A stretch of 64,000 bases of DNA, taken from assembly GCA_944326265.1 (NCBI GenBank), contig CALVDE010000003.1:124001-188000 (forward strand), read 5' to 3'. The notes beneath the pieces are model-generated. The model was not told the origin of the DNA. It made no database searches and worked only from the letters and a program-made list of their open reading frames with translations. The stretch comes from an uncultured Bacteroidales bacterium (GTDB taxonomy: Bacteria > Bacteroidota > Bacteroidia > Bacteroidales > UBA932). Positions 1 to 8,039 of this stretch are shown here, in pieces; the stretch's first letter is position 1; the number at the start of each line of letters is the position of its first letter. Both the position numbers and the translations under genes were made by a program.

Positions 1-663
1 GGCCACTATCACCTCGGGAATAGTGGACATGCCTATCGCATCGGCTCCTATCAGACGGAAATACTTGTACTCCGATGGTGTCTCGTAGCTCGGACCTGTA
101 CCGGCAAGATAGACACCCTTCTTGAGCTTAATGCCTTTCTCGCGGCCTATCTCCTCGGCCAGGGCTATCAGCCTGGGGTCGTAGGGGCGGGTCATGTCCG
201 GGAAACGGGGGCCGAACTCATCGAGATTGGGGCCGATGAGGGGATTAGGCAGCTTATTGATGTGGTCGCGGATAATCATGAGGTCGCCCACGTGAAAGTC
301 AAAGTTCACTCCTCCGGCGGCGTTGGATACGAACAGGGCCTTAATGCCCAGCCGGACCATGACCCGCACGGGGAGGGTCACCTTGTCCATCGGATAACCC
401 TCGTAGTAGTGGAAGCGGCCCTGCATGGCCATGACTGTCTTACCTCCGAGGGTTCCTATGATGAAATTGCCCTTGTGGCCGATGGCCGTGGATTTCACGA
501 AGCCGGGAACGTCCGTATAGGGTATCGTCAGCGGAGCCTCTATCCGGTCCGCCAGTTTGCCCAGACCGCTGCCCAGGACAATTCCCACCTGAGGCTGAAG
601 TCCGCCAAGGCGGTTCCTCAGATACTCCTCCGCCTGGATAATAATTCTCATTCTCTCGTCCAT
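1..663 (-). CDS. punA: Purine-nucleoside phosphorylase (partial, C-terminus beyond window)
   Basis: The minus strand encodes the first 221 residues of a trimeric-type purine nucleoside phosphorylase, which splits purine nucleosides with phosphate to free base and ribose-1-phosphate in the cytoplasm. Motifs visible in order are the phosphate loop GSGLG (about residue 31), [28 protein letters not shown] and [14 protein letters not shown]. The C-terminal part, including the base-binding Asn, lies beyond position 1. The ATG (661-663) starts 4 bp after the stop of the MTA/SAH deaminase gene upstream on the same strand, so the two are very likely one operon. The deaminated nucleosides (inosine-type) are plausible substrates, but that link is inferred. 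Confidence 0.93.
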   Translation of the reverse strand, partial: MDERMRIIIQAEEYLRNRLGGLQPQVGIVLGSGLGKLADRIEAPLTIPYTDVPGFVKSTAIGHKGNFIIGTLGGKTVMAMQGRFHYYEGYPMDKVTLPVRVMVRLGIKALFVSNAAGGVNFDFHVGDLMIIRDHINKLPNPLIGPNLDEFGPRFPDMTRPYDPRLIALAEEIGREKGIKLKKGVYLAGTGPSYETPSEYKYFRLIGADAIGMSTIPEVIVA

Positions 664-667
664 AATA

Positions 668-1942
668 TCATTGTTTTATTTTCTCTACAAATCTTGCCGC
701 GTGCTTCCGGGCCATTGTCAGGACCTCCTCCTCACCGTCCACCCGGCCCCCGCTCATGAGCACTTTTCCGTTGCATATCACGGTATCGATGCAGGAGCTG
801 TTGGCCGAATAGATGAAATTGGCCTTGAAGTCGTGCTCAGGTATGAAGAACGGTGAATCAGTATTGACCAGCATTATATCGGCCAGGGCCCCTTCCTCCA
901 CAACCCCTCCGGCAAGACCCAGGGCTCTGGCACCGTTGACAGTGCCGGCCGCCAGAAGCTCGTCCAGCGGCATTGCCGACGGGTCCTCGCGCCATGCCTT
1001 CTGCAGCAATGCGGCTGTTTTCAACGTCTCCCTTATATCCAGATTGTTGGAAGATCCACACCCGTCCGTACCTACTGTGACATTCGCTCCGGCATCCCGG
1101 AGTTCGTTGTACATGAAACGGTACCCCGACGCCAGCTTCAGATTGGAATTAACGTTGTGGACCACAGTGGTACCTGACTGTCCGAGAAGCCTGATATCAC
1201 CGTCATCCAGCCACAGCGCATGGGCCGCCGTAAGATTGGGACCGAGAAGACCCATTGATGCAAGCCTGGCCGTCGGAGAGACTCCGTACCGTTCCCTGTG
1301 CGCCTCGTTCTCCTGACGGGTCTCGGAAAGATGCGTATTCAGCACCAGCGAGTGCTTTCTGGCAAAATCCGCAGCCCACAGAATGTTGGCATCCGAAACG
1401 GTATAATGCGCATGCACGGACACTCCGAACATTATCCTTCCCGGCCAGGTACGGGAGAGCTCATACATTCTCATGCATTCGTCACGCTGAGTCCGCTGTT
1501 TCCGCTCATCTCCTCCGTCCAGGAAGCAGTAGGTGAGCATTGCCCGCATACCGCTGTCCGAGACAGCCTTGGCCGCCACGTCTATGTTCCAGTACATATC
1601 CTCGAAAGTTGACGTGCCGGTCTTTATCATCTCCAGGCACGCCAGCCTGGTGCCCCAGTATATCAGATCCTCGTCCAGAAAAGTCTCTGCCTTCCACACG
1701 GCATCCAGCCACGACTTGAGCGGCATATCCTCGCATATTCCCCGGAAAAGCGTCATCCCCGAATGAGTATGCATGTTGACAAATGCGGGAAGTACGGCCA
1801 TGCGCCTGCCGTCCAGCACTGTATCGGCATCCGTGAATATATCGCGGCCGATCCGCCTTATCGTCTCTCCTTTAATATATATATCGCAAAGTTCTCCGTC
1901 CCGGAGAACATTCTTTATCAAAATACTGCGCATACTGGTCAT
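668..1942 (-). CDS. mtaD: Amidohydrolase, 5-methylthioadenosine/S-adenosylhomocysteine deaminase family
   Basis: This is a 424-residue metal-dependent amidohydrolase of the TRZ/ATZ group; characterised relatives deaminate 5'-methylthioadenosine, SAH or adenosine to the inosine analogues. Metal ligands and family motifs are visible: [13 protein letters not shown] (HxH), [33 protein letters not shown] and [13 protein letters not shown]. The length fits full-length family members. Two in-frame ATGs, at 1942 and 1933, could start it; the second gives MRSILIKN, which looks like homologues. The gene has its own Bacteroidota promoter and is followed 4 bp later by a purine nucleoside phosphorylase, suggesting purine salvage from methylation by-products. 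Exact substrate preference cannot be read from sequence. Confidence 0.88.
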   Translation of the reverse strand: MTSMRSILIKNVLRDGELCDIYIKGETIRRIGRDIFTDADTVLDGRRMAVLPAFVNMHTHSGMTLFRGICEDMPLKSWLDAVWKAETFLDEDLIYWGTRLACLEMIKTGTSTFEDMYWNIDVAAKAVSDSGMRAMLTYCFLDGGDERKQRTQRDECMRMYELSRTWPGRIMFGVSVHAHYTVSDANILWAADFARKHSLVLNTHLSETRQENEAHRERYGVSPTARLASMGLLGPNLTAAHALWLDDGDIRLLGQSGTTVVHNVNSNLKLASGYRFMYNELRDAGANVTVGTDGCGSSNNLDIRETLKTAALLQKAWREDPSAMPLDELLAAGTVNGARALGLAGGVVEEGALADIMLVNTDSPFFIPEHDFKANFIYSANSSCIDTVICNGKVLMSGGRVDGEEEVLTMARKHAARFVEKIKQ

Positions 1943-2001
1943 CTTCTATAGGGACACAGGCAAGTTTCCCGTCCCGGACAGCAAAAATAATAAGAAACTG
2001 C

Positions 2002-2009
2002 CAAATTTA
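2002..2009 (-). promoter_or_regulatory. -7 box TAAATTTG for the deaminase-phosphorylase operon
   Basis: The minus strand reads TAAATTTG, a perfect match to the Bacteroidota -7 consensus TAnnTTTG, about 60 bp upstream of the deaminase start. No clear -33 box is seen at the usual spacing. Confidence 0.55.
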
Positions 2010-2026
2010 GACAGCATGTTATAATC

Positions 2027-2060
2027 TTGCAGACAATTTTGGGTAAAATTACTATATTTG
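2027..2060 (+). promoter_or_regulatory. Bacteroidota promoter for the acyl-CoA synthetase/oxidoreductase operon
   Basis: TTG at 2027-2029 and TATATTTG at 2053-2060 form a -33/-7 pair with a 23-bp spacer. Transcription should begin near 2066. This decides the start of the next gene: an in-frame TTG at 2058 lies inside the -7 box and cannot be the translation start. Confidence 0.7.
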
Positions 2061-2087
2061 CAGAATTATAAAAGAAACATTTCAGTA

Positions 2088-4157
2088 ATGATAACAAAAG
2101 AGTTAATCGCCCCGAAAAGCATAGTGGTCGTCGGTGGCTCAGACGACATCCACAAGCCTGGTGGAGCCACACTTAAGAACCTTCTGGACACTCATTACTC
2201 CGGCGAGCTTTATGTCGTCAACCCCAAATGCGACACAGCTCAGGGTGTCAAGTCCTACAGGGATATCGAGCAGCTCCCGTCGGTGGACTGCGCGATCCTG
2301 GCCATTCCGGCCAAAATGTGCCTGGCCACAGTAGAGACCCTCTGCAACAAGAAGACCTGCAAGGCCATCATCATACTCTCCGCCGGATTCAAGGAGGACA
2401 GCAAGGAAGGCGCCGAGTGGGAAAGAAAGATCACGGAGGTCTGCAACTCCACGAACACCGCTCTGATAGGCCCCAACTGTGTAGGAGTAATGACTCAGCA
2501 GTATATCGGTGCGTTCATTCAGCCGGTACCCAAGATCAATCCTCTGGGAGCGACGCTCATATCCGGCTCAGGCGCCACCATAGTATTCATCCTCGAGGCT
2601 GCCATGCAGCTCGGACTGCACTTCAGCCAGGTGTTCTCAGTCGGCAACTGCGCACAGATCGGAGTAGAGGATGCCCTCGAGTATATGGACGAGAACTACG
2701 TGCACGGCAAGAGCTCTCCCGTCATCATGCTCTATATCGAAAGCATGAACAATCCCGCAAAACTGGCCAGACATGCCAAGTCACTGATCGCCAAGGGTGC
2801 CAGGATCGCAGCCATCAAGGCCGGATACAGCGAGGCCGGCAGCCGCGCTGCATCCTCCCATACCGGTGCGCTTGCATCTCCTGACAAGGCAGTCAATGCC
2901 CTGTTCCGCAAGACAGGCATCGTAAGATGCTACAGCCGAACAGAACTGGTGACCGTCGCCGCAGCCATGATGTACCCCGAGCCCGACGGCCGCAAGGTAG
3001 CCATAGTCACCCATGCCGGAGGTCCCGCCGTAATGCAGACCGACGTGCTTTCCTCCAACGGTATCGAGATTCCCCGTCTTTCCGGGCCCAAGGCTGAGGA
3101 ACTGCTCAAGAAACTGTATATAGGCTCATCCACAGCCAACCCCATAGATTTTCTGGCCACAGGTACGGCTGAGCAGCTGGGCTACATTCTGGATGCCTGT
3201 GAGAACGACTTCGATGTGGATGCCATCACCATTATCTTCGGCAATCCCGGTCTATCCACCGTCTATGATGTATATGACCTTATAAGCGACAAGATCAAGA
3301 CTTGCCGCAAACCCATATATCCGGTGCTTCCCTCTGTGGTCAACGCTCATGACGAGATCAAGGCCTTCCACGACAAAGGCGGCATCAGTTTCCCCGATGA
3401 GGTCGCGCTGGGCTCAGCCATCGTGAAGATAATGAACCGTCCCAAGCCTATTGACGACTGCACCCTGCCTCCCGTGGACAAGAAGATGATCCGCGAGGTG
3501 ATTGATTCCAACCCGAACGGATATCTTGCTCCGGATCAGGTGCAGCTTCTCCTCGACGCCGCCGGCATCAACCGTTCCAAGGAATACGTGGTCAGCGAGC
3601 TCGGCGAGGCTCTTGAGGCTGCAAAGGAGATAAAATATCCCGTCGTGATGAAGGTTGTCGGTCCTATTCACAAGTCTGACGTAGGCGGAGTATCCCTCAA
3701 TATCTCCGACGATGCCACCCTCTCTTCCGAGTTCTACCGCATGATGCGTATCAAGGATGCGACCGGAGTGCTGCTCCAGCCGATGCTCAGCGGTACGGAA
3801 GTGTTCGTAGGTGCCAAGCGTGAGGAGAAATTCGGACATCTGATCCTCTGCGGCCTGGGCGGTATCTACGTAGAGGCCCTGCATGACATCAGCAGCTCGC
3901 TGTCTCCGGTATCCAAGGTAGAGGCCGACGAGATGATCAGAGGACTCAGGGCCATCAAGCTGCTGGAAGGAATCCGCGGCAAGGAAGGTGTCAATCTGGT
4001 TCTTTTCAACGAGGTGATACGACGGGTGTCCGCACTTTGCGCGGCCGCACCCGAAATCTTCGAGATGGACATCAATCCTCTGCTCGGCAACTCCAAGTCC
4101 ATCACGGCAGTGGATGCACGTATCAGAATCGAGAAATCCGACCCATCCAGACAATGA
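2088..4157 (+). CDS. Acetate/acyl-CoA ligase (ADP-forming), fused alpha-beta
   Basis: The 689-residue protein carries both halves of the NDP-forming acyl-CoA synthetase superfamily in one chain: an N-terminal CoA-binding domain (SIVVVGGSDD near residue 10, then GPNCVGVM), a ligase-CoA domain with the phosphorylated-His type motif SHTGALASPDKA, and a C-terminal ATP-grasp domain (YPVVMKVVGPIHKSDVGGV, EMDINPLL). It would convert acetyl- or acyl-CoA plus ADP and phosphate into the free acid, CoA and ATP. The ATG at 2088 is chosen because it lies just downstream of the promoter. It leads the operon with a 2-oxoacid:ferredoxin oxidoreductase, so branched-chain acyl-CoA is a plausible substrate besides acetyl-CoA. 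Confidence 0.92.
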   Translation: MITKELIAPKSIVVVGGSDDIHKPGGATLKNLLDTHYSGELYVVNPKCDTAQGVKSYRDIEQLPSVDCAILAIPAKMCLATVETLCNKKTCKAIIILSAGFKEDSKEGAEWERKITEVCNSTNTALIGPNCVGVMTQQYIGAFIQPVPKINPLGATLISGSGATIVFILEAAMQLGLHFSQVFSVGNCAQIGVEDALEYMDENYVHGKSSPVIMLYIESMNNPAKLARHAKSLIAKGARIAAIKAGYSEAGSRAASSHTGALASPDKAVNALFRKTGIVRCYSRTELVTVAAAMMYPEPDGRKVAIVTHAGGPAVMQTDVLSSNGIEIPRLSGPKAEELLKKLYIGSSTANPIDFLATGTAEQLGYILDACENDFDVDAITIIFGNPGLSTVYDVYDLISDKIKTCRKPIYPVLPSVVNAHDEIKAFHDKGGISFPDEVALGSAIVKIMNRPKPIDDCTLPPVDKKMIREVIDSNPNGYLAPDQVQLLLDAAGINRSKEYVVSELGEALEAAKEIKYPVVMKVVGPIHKSDVGGVSLNISDDATLSSEFYRMMRIKDATGVLLQPMLSGTEVFVGAKREEKFGHLILCGLGGIYVEALHDISSSLSPVSKVEADEMIRGLRAIKLLEGIRGKEGVNLVLFNEVIRRVSALCAAAPEIFEMDINPLLGNSKSITAVDARIRIEKSDPSRQ

Positions 4158-4321
4158 GCCCGCTCACCAAGATAAAGAACTGGTACACGGCCCAGACTCC
4201 CACCGCCAAAGGGTTGATCTGGATAGGCGTGATCCTGATCATAGGCATCATTATCAGATGGGACTACATCAGTGACAGAGTAATGTCATCATTTGGAATT
4301 TTAAACTTCAACAACCAATAA
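4154..4321 (+). CDS. Small single-span membrane protein, 55 residues
   Basis: The ATG overlaps the stop of the preceding synthetase gene (ATGA at 4154-4157), which implies translational coupling. The protein begins MSPLTKIKNWYTAQTPTAKG, has one strongly hydrophobic helix (LIWIGVILIIGIII, about residues 21-34) and a short polar tail ending FGILNFNNQ. A ferredoxin gene starts 14 bp downstream. No known family is recognised. Its place between the synthetase and the oxidoreductase suggests it may tether or regulate them at the membrane, but this is inference only. Confidence 0.72.
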   Translation: MSPLTKIKNWYTAQTPTAKGLIWIGVILIIGIIIRWDYISDRVMSSFGILNFNNQ

Positions 4322-4335
4322 CAAACACTAATTTT

Positions 4336-4557
4336 ATGGCAACACAAGGAGCTATTGTAGTAGACAAAGAAAGGTGCAAAGGCTGCGGAGTATGCGTAGT
4401 CAACTGCCCCACCGAAGCCATTGCCCTGTCCCACGAGGTCAACGGCAAGGGTTACAACTTCCTTTCTCTGGTCAACCCGGAGAAATGCATCGGTTGCGCC
4501 AACTGCGCTACCGTATGTCCTGACTCAGTTATTACTGTTTATCGTGTTAAAATCTAA
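4336..4557 (+). CDS. 2-oxoacid:ferredoxin oxidoreductase, ferredoxin-like delta subunit
   Basis: This 73-residue protein has two 4Fe-4S motifs, CKGCGVCVVNCP and CIGCANCATVCP, so it carries two clusters that pass electrons from the thiamine enzyme to free ferredoxin. It is the first of four contiguous oxidoreductase subunit genes (delta, alpha, beta, gamma), and the alpha subunit starts 11 bp downstream. The size and double-cluster arrangement fit the delta subunit of VOR/KOR enzymes of Bacteroidales. Confidence 0.93.
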   Translation: MATQGAIVVDKERCKGCGVCVVNCPTEAIALSHEVNGKGYNFLSLVNPEKCIGCANCATVCPDSVITVYRVKI

Positions 4558-4568
4558 ATTTAGAGAAT

Positions 4569-5642
4569 ATGGCAGAAAAGATTCTTATGAAAGGTAACGA
4601 GGCCATCGCATACGGAGCCATCGACTGCGGCTGCGACGGATACTTCGGCTACCCTATCACCCCTCAGTCAGAGGTGATGGAAACCCTGATGAAAGTACAG
4701 CCTTGGGAGACAACAGGAATGGTAGTGCTCCAGGCCGAGAGTGAAACATCGTCCATCAACATGGTATACGGCGGTGCCTGCTGCGGAAAGAAGGTCATGA
4801 CCTCTTCTTCCAGCCCCGGTATCAGCCTTATGTGCGAGGGACTCAGCTACATCGCCGGTGCCGAGCTGCCCTGCGTGGTAGTGAACGTAATGCGCGGAGG
4901 TCCGGGACTCGGAACCATCCAGCCCAGCCAGGGAGACTACTTCCAGGCAGTGAAGGGCGGCGGACACGGTGACTACCATCCCATCGTTCTCGCTCCCGCC
5001 TCTGCACAGGATATGTACGACTTCGTAGGCGAGGCTTTCGAGCTCGCATTCAAATACCGCAACCCTGCCATGATTCTCGGTGACGGTGTCATCGGACAGA
5101 TGATGGAGAAAGTAGAGATCCGTCCCGCCAAGCCCCGCCGCACTGACGAGGAGATCCGCGCTCTCTGCGACTCCTGGGCCACCATCGGCAACAAGGGCCG
5201 TCACGGCAACACCATCACATCCCTCGCCCTTGACCCTCAGGTACAGGAGAACTTCAACATCAAGCTCCAGAAGAAGTACGCCGAGATCGAGGCCAACGAG
5301 GTCCGCTACTCGACCTACATGACCGACGACGCCGAGTACCTCATCGTAGCATTCGGCTGTATGTCCCGTATCGGTGAGAAGGTAGTCGAGCTGGCACGCG
5401 AGGAAGGCATCAAGCTCGGCCTGCTGCGTCCCATCACCCTCTATCCTTTCCCCAAGAAAGAGATCGATGCCCTGGTACCCCAGCTCAAGAACATCCTCTC
5501 CCTCGAGCTCAACGCAGGCCAGATGGTGGAGGACATCAGACTGATCGTCAACGGACGCATACCCGTCAACTTCTACGGCCGTCAGGGCGGTATGATTCCT
5601 GACCCCGAGGAGATCCTGGAAGTCTTCAAAAAAACTATGTAA
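4569..5642 (+). CDS. vorB: 2-oxoacid:ferredoxin oxidoreductase alpha subunit (VorB type)
   Basis: The 357-residue subunit matches the pyruvate/2-oxoacid oxidoreductase alpha family: GNEAIAYGAIDCGCDGYFGYPITPQSE at the N-terminus (pyrimidine-binding domain), the TSSSSPG segment, the VVNVMRGGPGLGT block, and a C-terminal transketolase-like domain (LIVAFGCMSRIGEK). In Bacteroidales genomes this type is annotated as 3-methyl-2-oxobutanoate (branched-chain) dehydrogenase VorB; whether 2-oxoglutarate or 2-oxoisovalerate is preferred cannot be told from sequence. The reaction is oxidative decarboxylation of a 2-oxoacid to acyl-CoA with reduction of ferredoxin. Confidence 0.93.
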   Translation: MAEKILMKGNEAIAYGAIDCGCDGYFGYPITPQSEVMETLMKVQPWETTGMVVLQAESETSSINMVYGGACCGKKVMTSSSSPGISLMCEGLSYIAGAELPCVVVNVMRGGPGLGTIQPSQGDYFQAVKGGGHGDYHPIVLAPASAQDMYDFVGEAFELAFKYRNPAMILGDGVIGQMMEKVEIRPAKPRRTDEEIRALCDSWATIGNKGRHGNTITSLALDPQVQENFNIKLQKKYAEIEANEVRYSTYMTDDAEYLIVAFGCMSRIGEKVVELAREEGIKLGLLRPITLYPFPKKEIDALVPQLKNILSLELNAGQMVEDIRLIVNGRIPVNFYGRQGGMIPDPEEILEVFKKTM

Positions 5643-5654
5643 CAAAAGGCAATC

Positions 5655-6419
5655 ATGATGGATATTAACGAAATAATCAAACCTGAGAACAAGGTTTACG
5701 GGAAAACCCCCATACTCAAAGACAACATCCTCCATTACTGCCCCGGCTGCTCCCACGGTGTAGTCCACAAGATCATAGCCGAGGTCATCGAGGAGATGGG
5801 CATCCAGGACAAGACCATCGGTATCTCCCCTGTAGGATGCTCCGTATTCGCATACAACTATCTGGACATCGACTGGCAGCAGGCAGCCCACGGACGTGCT
5901 CCCGCCCTCGCCACAGCCACCAAGAGGCTGATGCCCGACAAATACGTGTTCACATACCAGGGTGACGGTGACCTCGCATCCATCGGTACAGCCGAGGTAA
6001 TGCACGCCTGCAACCGTGGTGAGAACATAGTCATCATCTTCATAAACAACGCCATCTACGGCATGACCGGAGGACAGATGGCTCCCACCACCCTCCTCGG
6101 ACAGGTAACCGCCACCACTCCTTACGGACGTAAGGCCGAGCTCAACGGTTATCCCCTCAAGATTACCGAGCTCATCGCCCAGCTCGAGGGCACCTGCTAC
6201 GTGACCCGTCAGTCCGTACAGAACCCCGCAGCAGTGCGCAAGACCAAGAAGGCCATCCGCAAGGCATTCGAGAACTCCATGATGAAGAAGGGAACTTCTT
6301 TCGTAGAGGTGGTCAGCACATGTAACTCCGGCTGGAAGGTTACTCCCGTTCAGGCCAATAAGTGGATGGAGGAAAACATGTTTCCTTTTTATCCGTTAGG
6401 AGATATGAAGGATAGGTAA
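5655..6419 (+). CDS. 2-oxoacid:ferredoxin oxidoreductase beta subunit (TPP-binding)
   Basis: A 254-residue thiamine-diphosphate subunit. The TPP and magnesium motif is visible as GDGDLASIGTAEVMHACNRG followed by NNAIYGMTGGQ, and the iron-sulfur or structural motif CPGCSHG lies near residue 30. It begins with a double ATG (5655 and 5658). It follows the alpha gene by 12 bp and precedes the gamma gene by 26 bp. It forms the catalytic centre together with VorB. Confidence 0.93.
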   Translation: MMDINEIIKPENKVYGKTPILKDNILHYCPGCSHGVVHKIIAEVIEEMGIQDKTIGISPVGCSVFAYNYLDIDWQQAAHGRAPALATATKRLMPDKYVFTYQGDGDLASIGTAEVMHACNRGENIVIIFINNAIYGMTGGQMAPTTLLGQVTATTPYGRKAELNGYPLKITELIAQLEGTCYVTRQSVQNPAAVRKTKKAIRKAFENSMMKKGTSFVEVVSTCNSGWKVTPVQANKWMEENMFPFYPLGDMKDR

Positions 6420-6445
6420 TAAACGATTAAATATTTAGATAAAAT

Positions 6446-6991
6446 ATGAAAGAAGAAATCATCATAGCAGGATTCGGAGGACAGGGAGTCCTCTCCATGG
6501 GCAAGATTCTGGCCTACTCCGGTATCATGCAGGATCAGGAAGTGGCATGGATGCCTTCATACGGTCCTGAAATGCGCGGCGGTACCTGCAACGTGAGCGT
6601 CATCCTCAGCGACAAGAAGATCAGCTCTCCTATCCTGAGCAAGTTCGATACCGCCATCATCCTCAACCAGCAGTCCCTCGACAAGTTCGAGTCAAGGGTA
6701 AAGCCCGGCGGTCTGCTCGTTTACGACCCCAACGGCATCACCCATCATCCCACCCGTACCGACATCCAGATCTATAAGATCGATGCCGCTGACGAGGCTG
6801 CCAAGCTGGGCAACGCCAAGGCTTACAACATGATCGTGCTCGGAGCCTTCCTGAAGGTTAAGCCCATCGTGAAGATGGAGAACGTGACAGCCGGACTGAA
6901 GAAGTCCCTCCCTCCCCGTCACCACAACCTTATCCCGATGAACGAGCAGGCTATCAAGGTCGGCATGGATGCCGTCGTAAAGGTCCGCTAA
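6446..6991 (+). CDS. 2-oxoacid:ferredoxin oxidoreductase gamma subunit
   Basis: A 181-residue subunit of the POR/KOR gamma family: it starts with IIIAGFGGQGVLSMGKILAY, followed by WMPSYGPEMRGGTCNVSVI, both characteristic of the domain that helps bind CoA. It is the last gene of the operon, and a strong hairpin terminator follows 22 bp after its stop. Confidence 0.93.
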   Translation: MKEEIIIAGFGGQGVLSMGKILAYSGIMQDQEVAWMPSYGPEMRGGTCNVSVILSDKKISSPILSKFDTAIILNQQSLDKFESRVKPGGLLVYDPNGITHHPTRTDIQIYKIDAADEAAKLGNAKAYNMIVLGAFLKVKPIVKMENVTAGLKKSLPPRHHNLIPMNEQAIKVGMDAVVKVR

Positions 6992-7013
6992 TCCGCTCAT
7001 ACAGACACTGAAG

Positions 7014-7047
7014 AATCCGGCAGAGACACCGTTCTCCGCCGGATTTT
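7014..7047 (+). terminator. Intrinsic terminator of the oxidoreductase operon
   Basis: AATCCGGCAGAGA and TTCTCCGCCGGATT form a long stem with a short loop, followed by a T tract. It also lies at the very end of the opposing ORF6N pseudogene, so it may work in both directions. Confidence 0.8.
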
Positions 7048-7558
7048 TCATTTCTCGCCGCGCTCTCTTTTGACCGAGTGCCTCAGCTTCAGCACCGCAA
7101 AATTCAGTTCTATCTCAGTCTCAGTCCCGCTGGTATGCAGTTCCTCACCGAACAGGTCCGCCATGATGTCCCCGCTCTTCTGCATCAAAGACTTCTGCGC
7201 ATATTTATTGGGATTTGCCGAAAGTTCACCGATTGTCCTCGACAGTTCCCTCCACGGCCCTCTCACCTTTCAAGATTGTCGCCAACATATAGAGTCCCTT
7301 CTCTGTAAATGCTTTCGGGATTGTCCGACTTTTCGGATTGTTTGCGATCAAAAAATTTGACCGCAAATCAGCATACTCCTTGTTTCTAATCTCTATAAGA
7401 TAGCCTTGAGGAAATTTATTAGGATTGTTCCTTACAGCCTGATTAATTTCGCGTGTTTCCACTCCGTAAATCTCCGCCACTGCGAAGTCCAGAATAACGT
7501 CCTGTCCTCTCAGAGAGATAATCTTGTCTTTCACCGACTGCTGTTCCAATATTCCCAT
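7048..7558 (-). pseudogene. ORF6N (KilA-N related) DNA-binding domain protein, frameshifted with internal deletion
   Basis: The N-terminal frame (7558 down to 7226) starts MGILEQQSVKDKIISLRGQD and has the ORF6N signature YGVETREINQAVRNNPNKFPQGY and FTEKGLYMLATILKGERA, then runs into VEGTVEDNR and a stop. A second frame (about 7266 to 7048) continues the family's usual C-terminus: WRELSRTIGELS, QKSLMQKSGDIMADL and TETEIELNFAVLKLRHSVK. Intact relatives are about 180 residues with some dozen extra codons between GERA and RELSR, so a small deletion has removed that link and shifted the frame. These proteins often come from phage or mobile DNA. The gene is probably dead unless both pieces are expressed. 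Confidence 0.8.
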
Positions 7559-7706
7559 ATCTTTTGATTTTACCGCAAATTTATCTCCTTTACTATACTA
7601 TCTGCGGAAATTAAAACTTCACCGCAACTTTTACATGTTTCTATATTTTATATTTTTTTAACCCTCTCATCGGATATCTCGCTCTACTGGCATCTTTCTT
7701 TTTCTA

Positions 7707-7745
7707 CAACGGCAGTGTTTTCCGTGATTAGGTGCCGTTGTGGTA
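7707..7745 (+). repeat. 39-bp hairpin repeat, copy 1
   Basis: CAACGGCA (7707-7714) pairs perfectly with TGCCGTTG (7733-7740). The whole 39-bp unit agrees with 7812-7850 at 29 of 39 positions, including both ends (CAACGGCAG and TGTGGTA). Confidence 0.6.
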
Positions 7746-7811
7746 GGGAGACGGAAGAGAGATACCGCTCAGAAGGGCTGTGGCAAGGGGGTCGGGAAAA
7801 ATGCCGTTCCG

Positions 7812-7850
7812 CAACGGCAGGGAATCGCGGAATTTGCTGCCGCTGTGGTA
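7812..7850 (+). repeat. 39-bp hairpin repeat, copy 2
   Basis: This is the same length and layout as 7707-7745, with CAACGGCA paired to TGCCGCTG (one mismatch). A smaller hairpin, TGCCGTT-CCG-CAACGGCA, overlaps its left end at 7802-7819. Confidence 0.6.
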
Positions 7851-7870
7851 TCGGGGGTGATGTTTTTTTA

Positions 7871-7878
7871 TAAATTTG
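7871..7878 (+). promoter_or_regulatory. -7 box TAAATTTG upstream of thioesterase-umuDC
   Basis: A perfect TAnnTTTG match. Transcription from it would begin near 7884 and put the entire structured repeat 7907-8014 in the 5' leader of the thioesterase-umuDC transcript. A -33 box is not obvious. Confidence 0.5.
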
Positions 7879-7906
7879 CGCACACTTTTCACTTTTAACG
7901 TTCATT

Positions 7907-8014
7907 GATAAAAATCAAGCAGTCGAAAAGACCAGGCCCTCCCACACCTTCGGTGCGGGCCCCTCCCTCTAGAGCCGAGGGCGGCTAGTCTTTTCTCGTT
8001 GCTTGATTTTTATC
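7907..8014 (+). repeat. Structured inverted-repeat element, copy 1 (near-complete)
   Basis: The outer arms GATAAAAATCAAGCA (7907-7921) and TGCTTGATTTTTATC (8000-8014) are perfectly complementary over 15 bp. Inside them AAAAGAC (7926-7932) pairs with GTCTTTT (7988-7994). The core holds two hairpins, CCCACACC-TTC-GGTGCGGG and CCCTC-TAGAGCC-GAGGG. Read on the minus strand the core aligns closely with the core at 42219-42276. The element ends 25 bp before the thioesterase ATG. It may be a leader RNA or a palindromic mobile element. Confidence 0.75.
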
Positions 8015-8039
8015 CGGCTAACTTTAAAATAAAACGTAT

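Larger units (their letters stand above)
7559..8039. other. Noncoding 480-bp region with repeats and one promoter
   Basis: No credible gene lies here; a 73-codon minus-strand frame at 7684-7905 has no protein-like features. The region holds an AT-rich stretch (7559-7680), two 39-bp hairpin repeats (7707-7745 and 7812-7850), a TAnnTTTG promoter box (7871-7878) and the large structured inverted repeat at 7907-8014. Confidence 0.7.

Noticed and set aside
2058-2060. TTG start for the acyl-CoA synthetase
   Set aside because: The TTG is part of the promoter -7 box TATATTTG, so it lies upstream of the transcript.
4668-6005. Long open frame on the strand opposite the oxidoreductase alpha and beta genes
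   Set aside because: It is an antisense reflection of high-GC codon use; the plus strand carries clear family motifs and the antisense protein has none.
7707-7850. Possible CRISPR array
   Set aside because: Only two imperfect units, with one 66-bp gap and no cas genes nearby.
7684-7905. 73-codon minus-strand frame
   Set aside because: It is made largely of the hairpin repeats and has no protein-like pattern.
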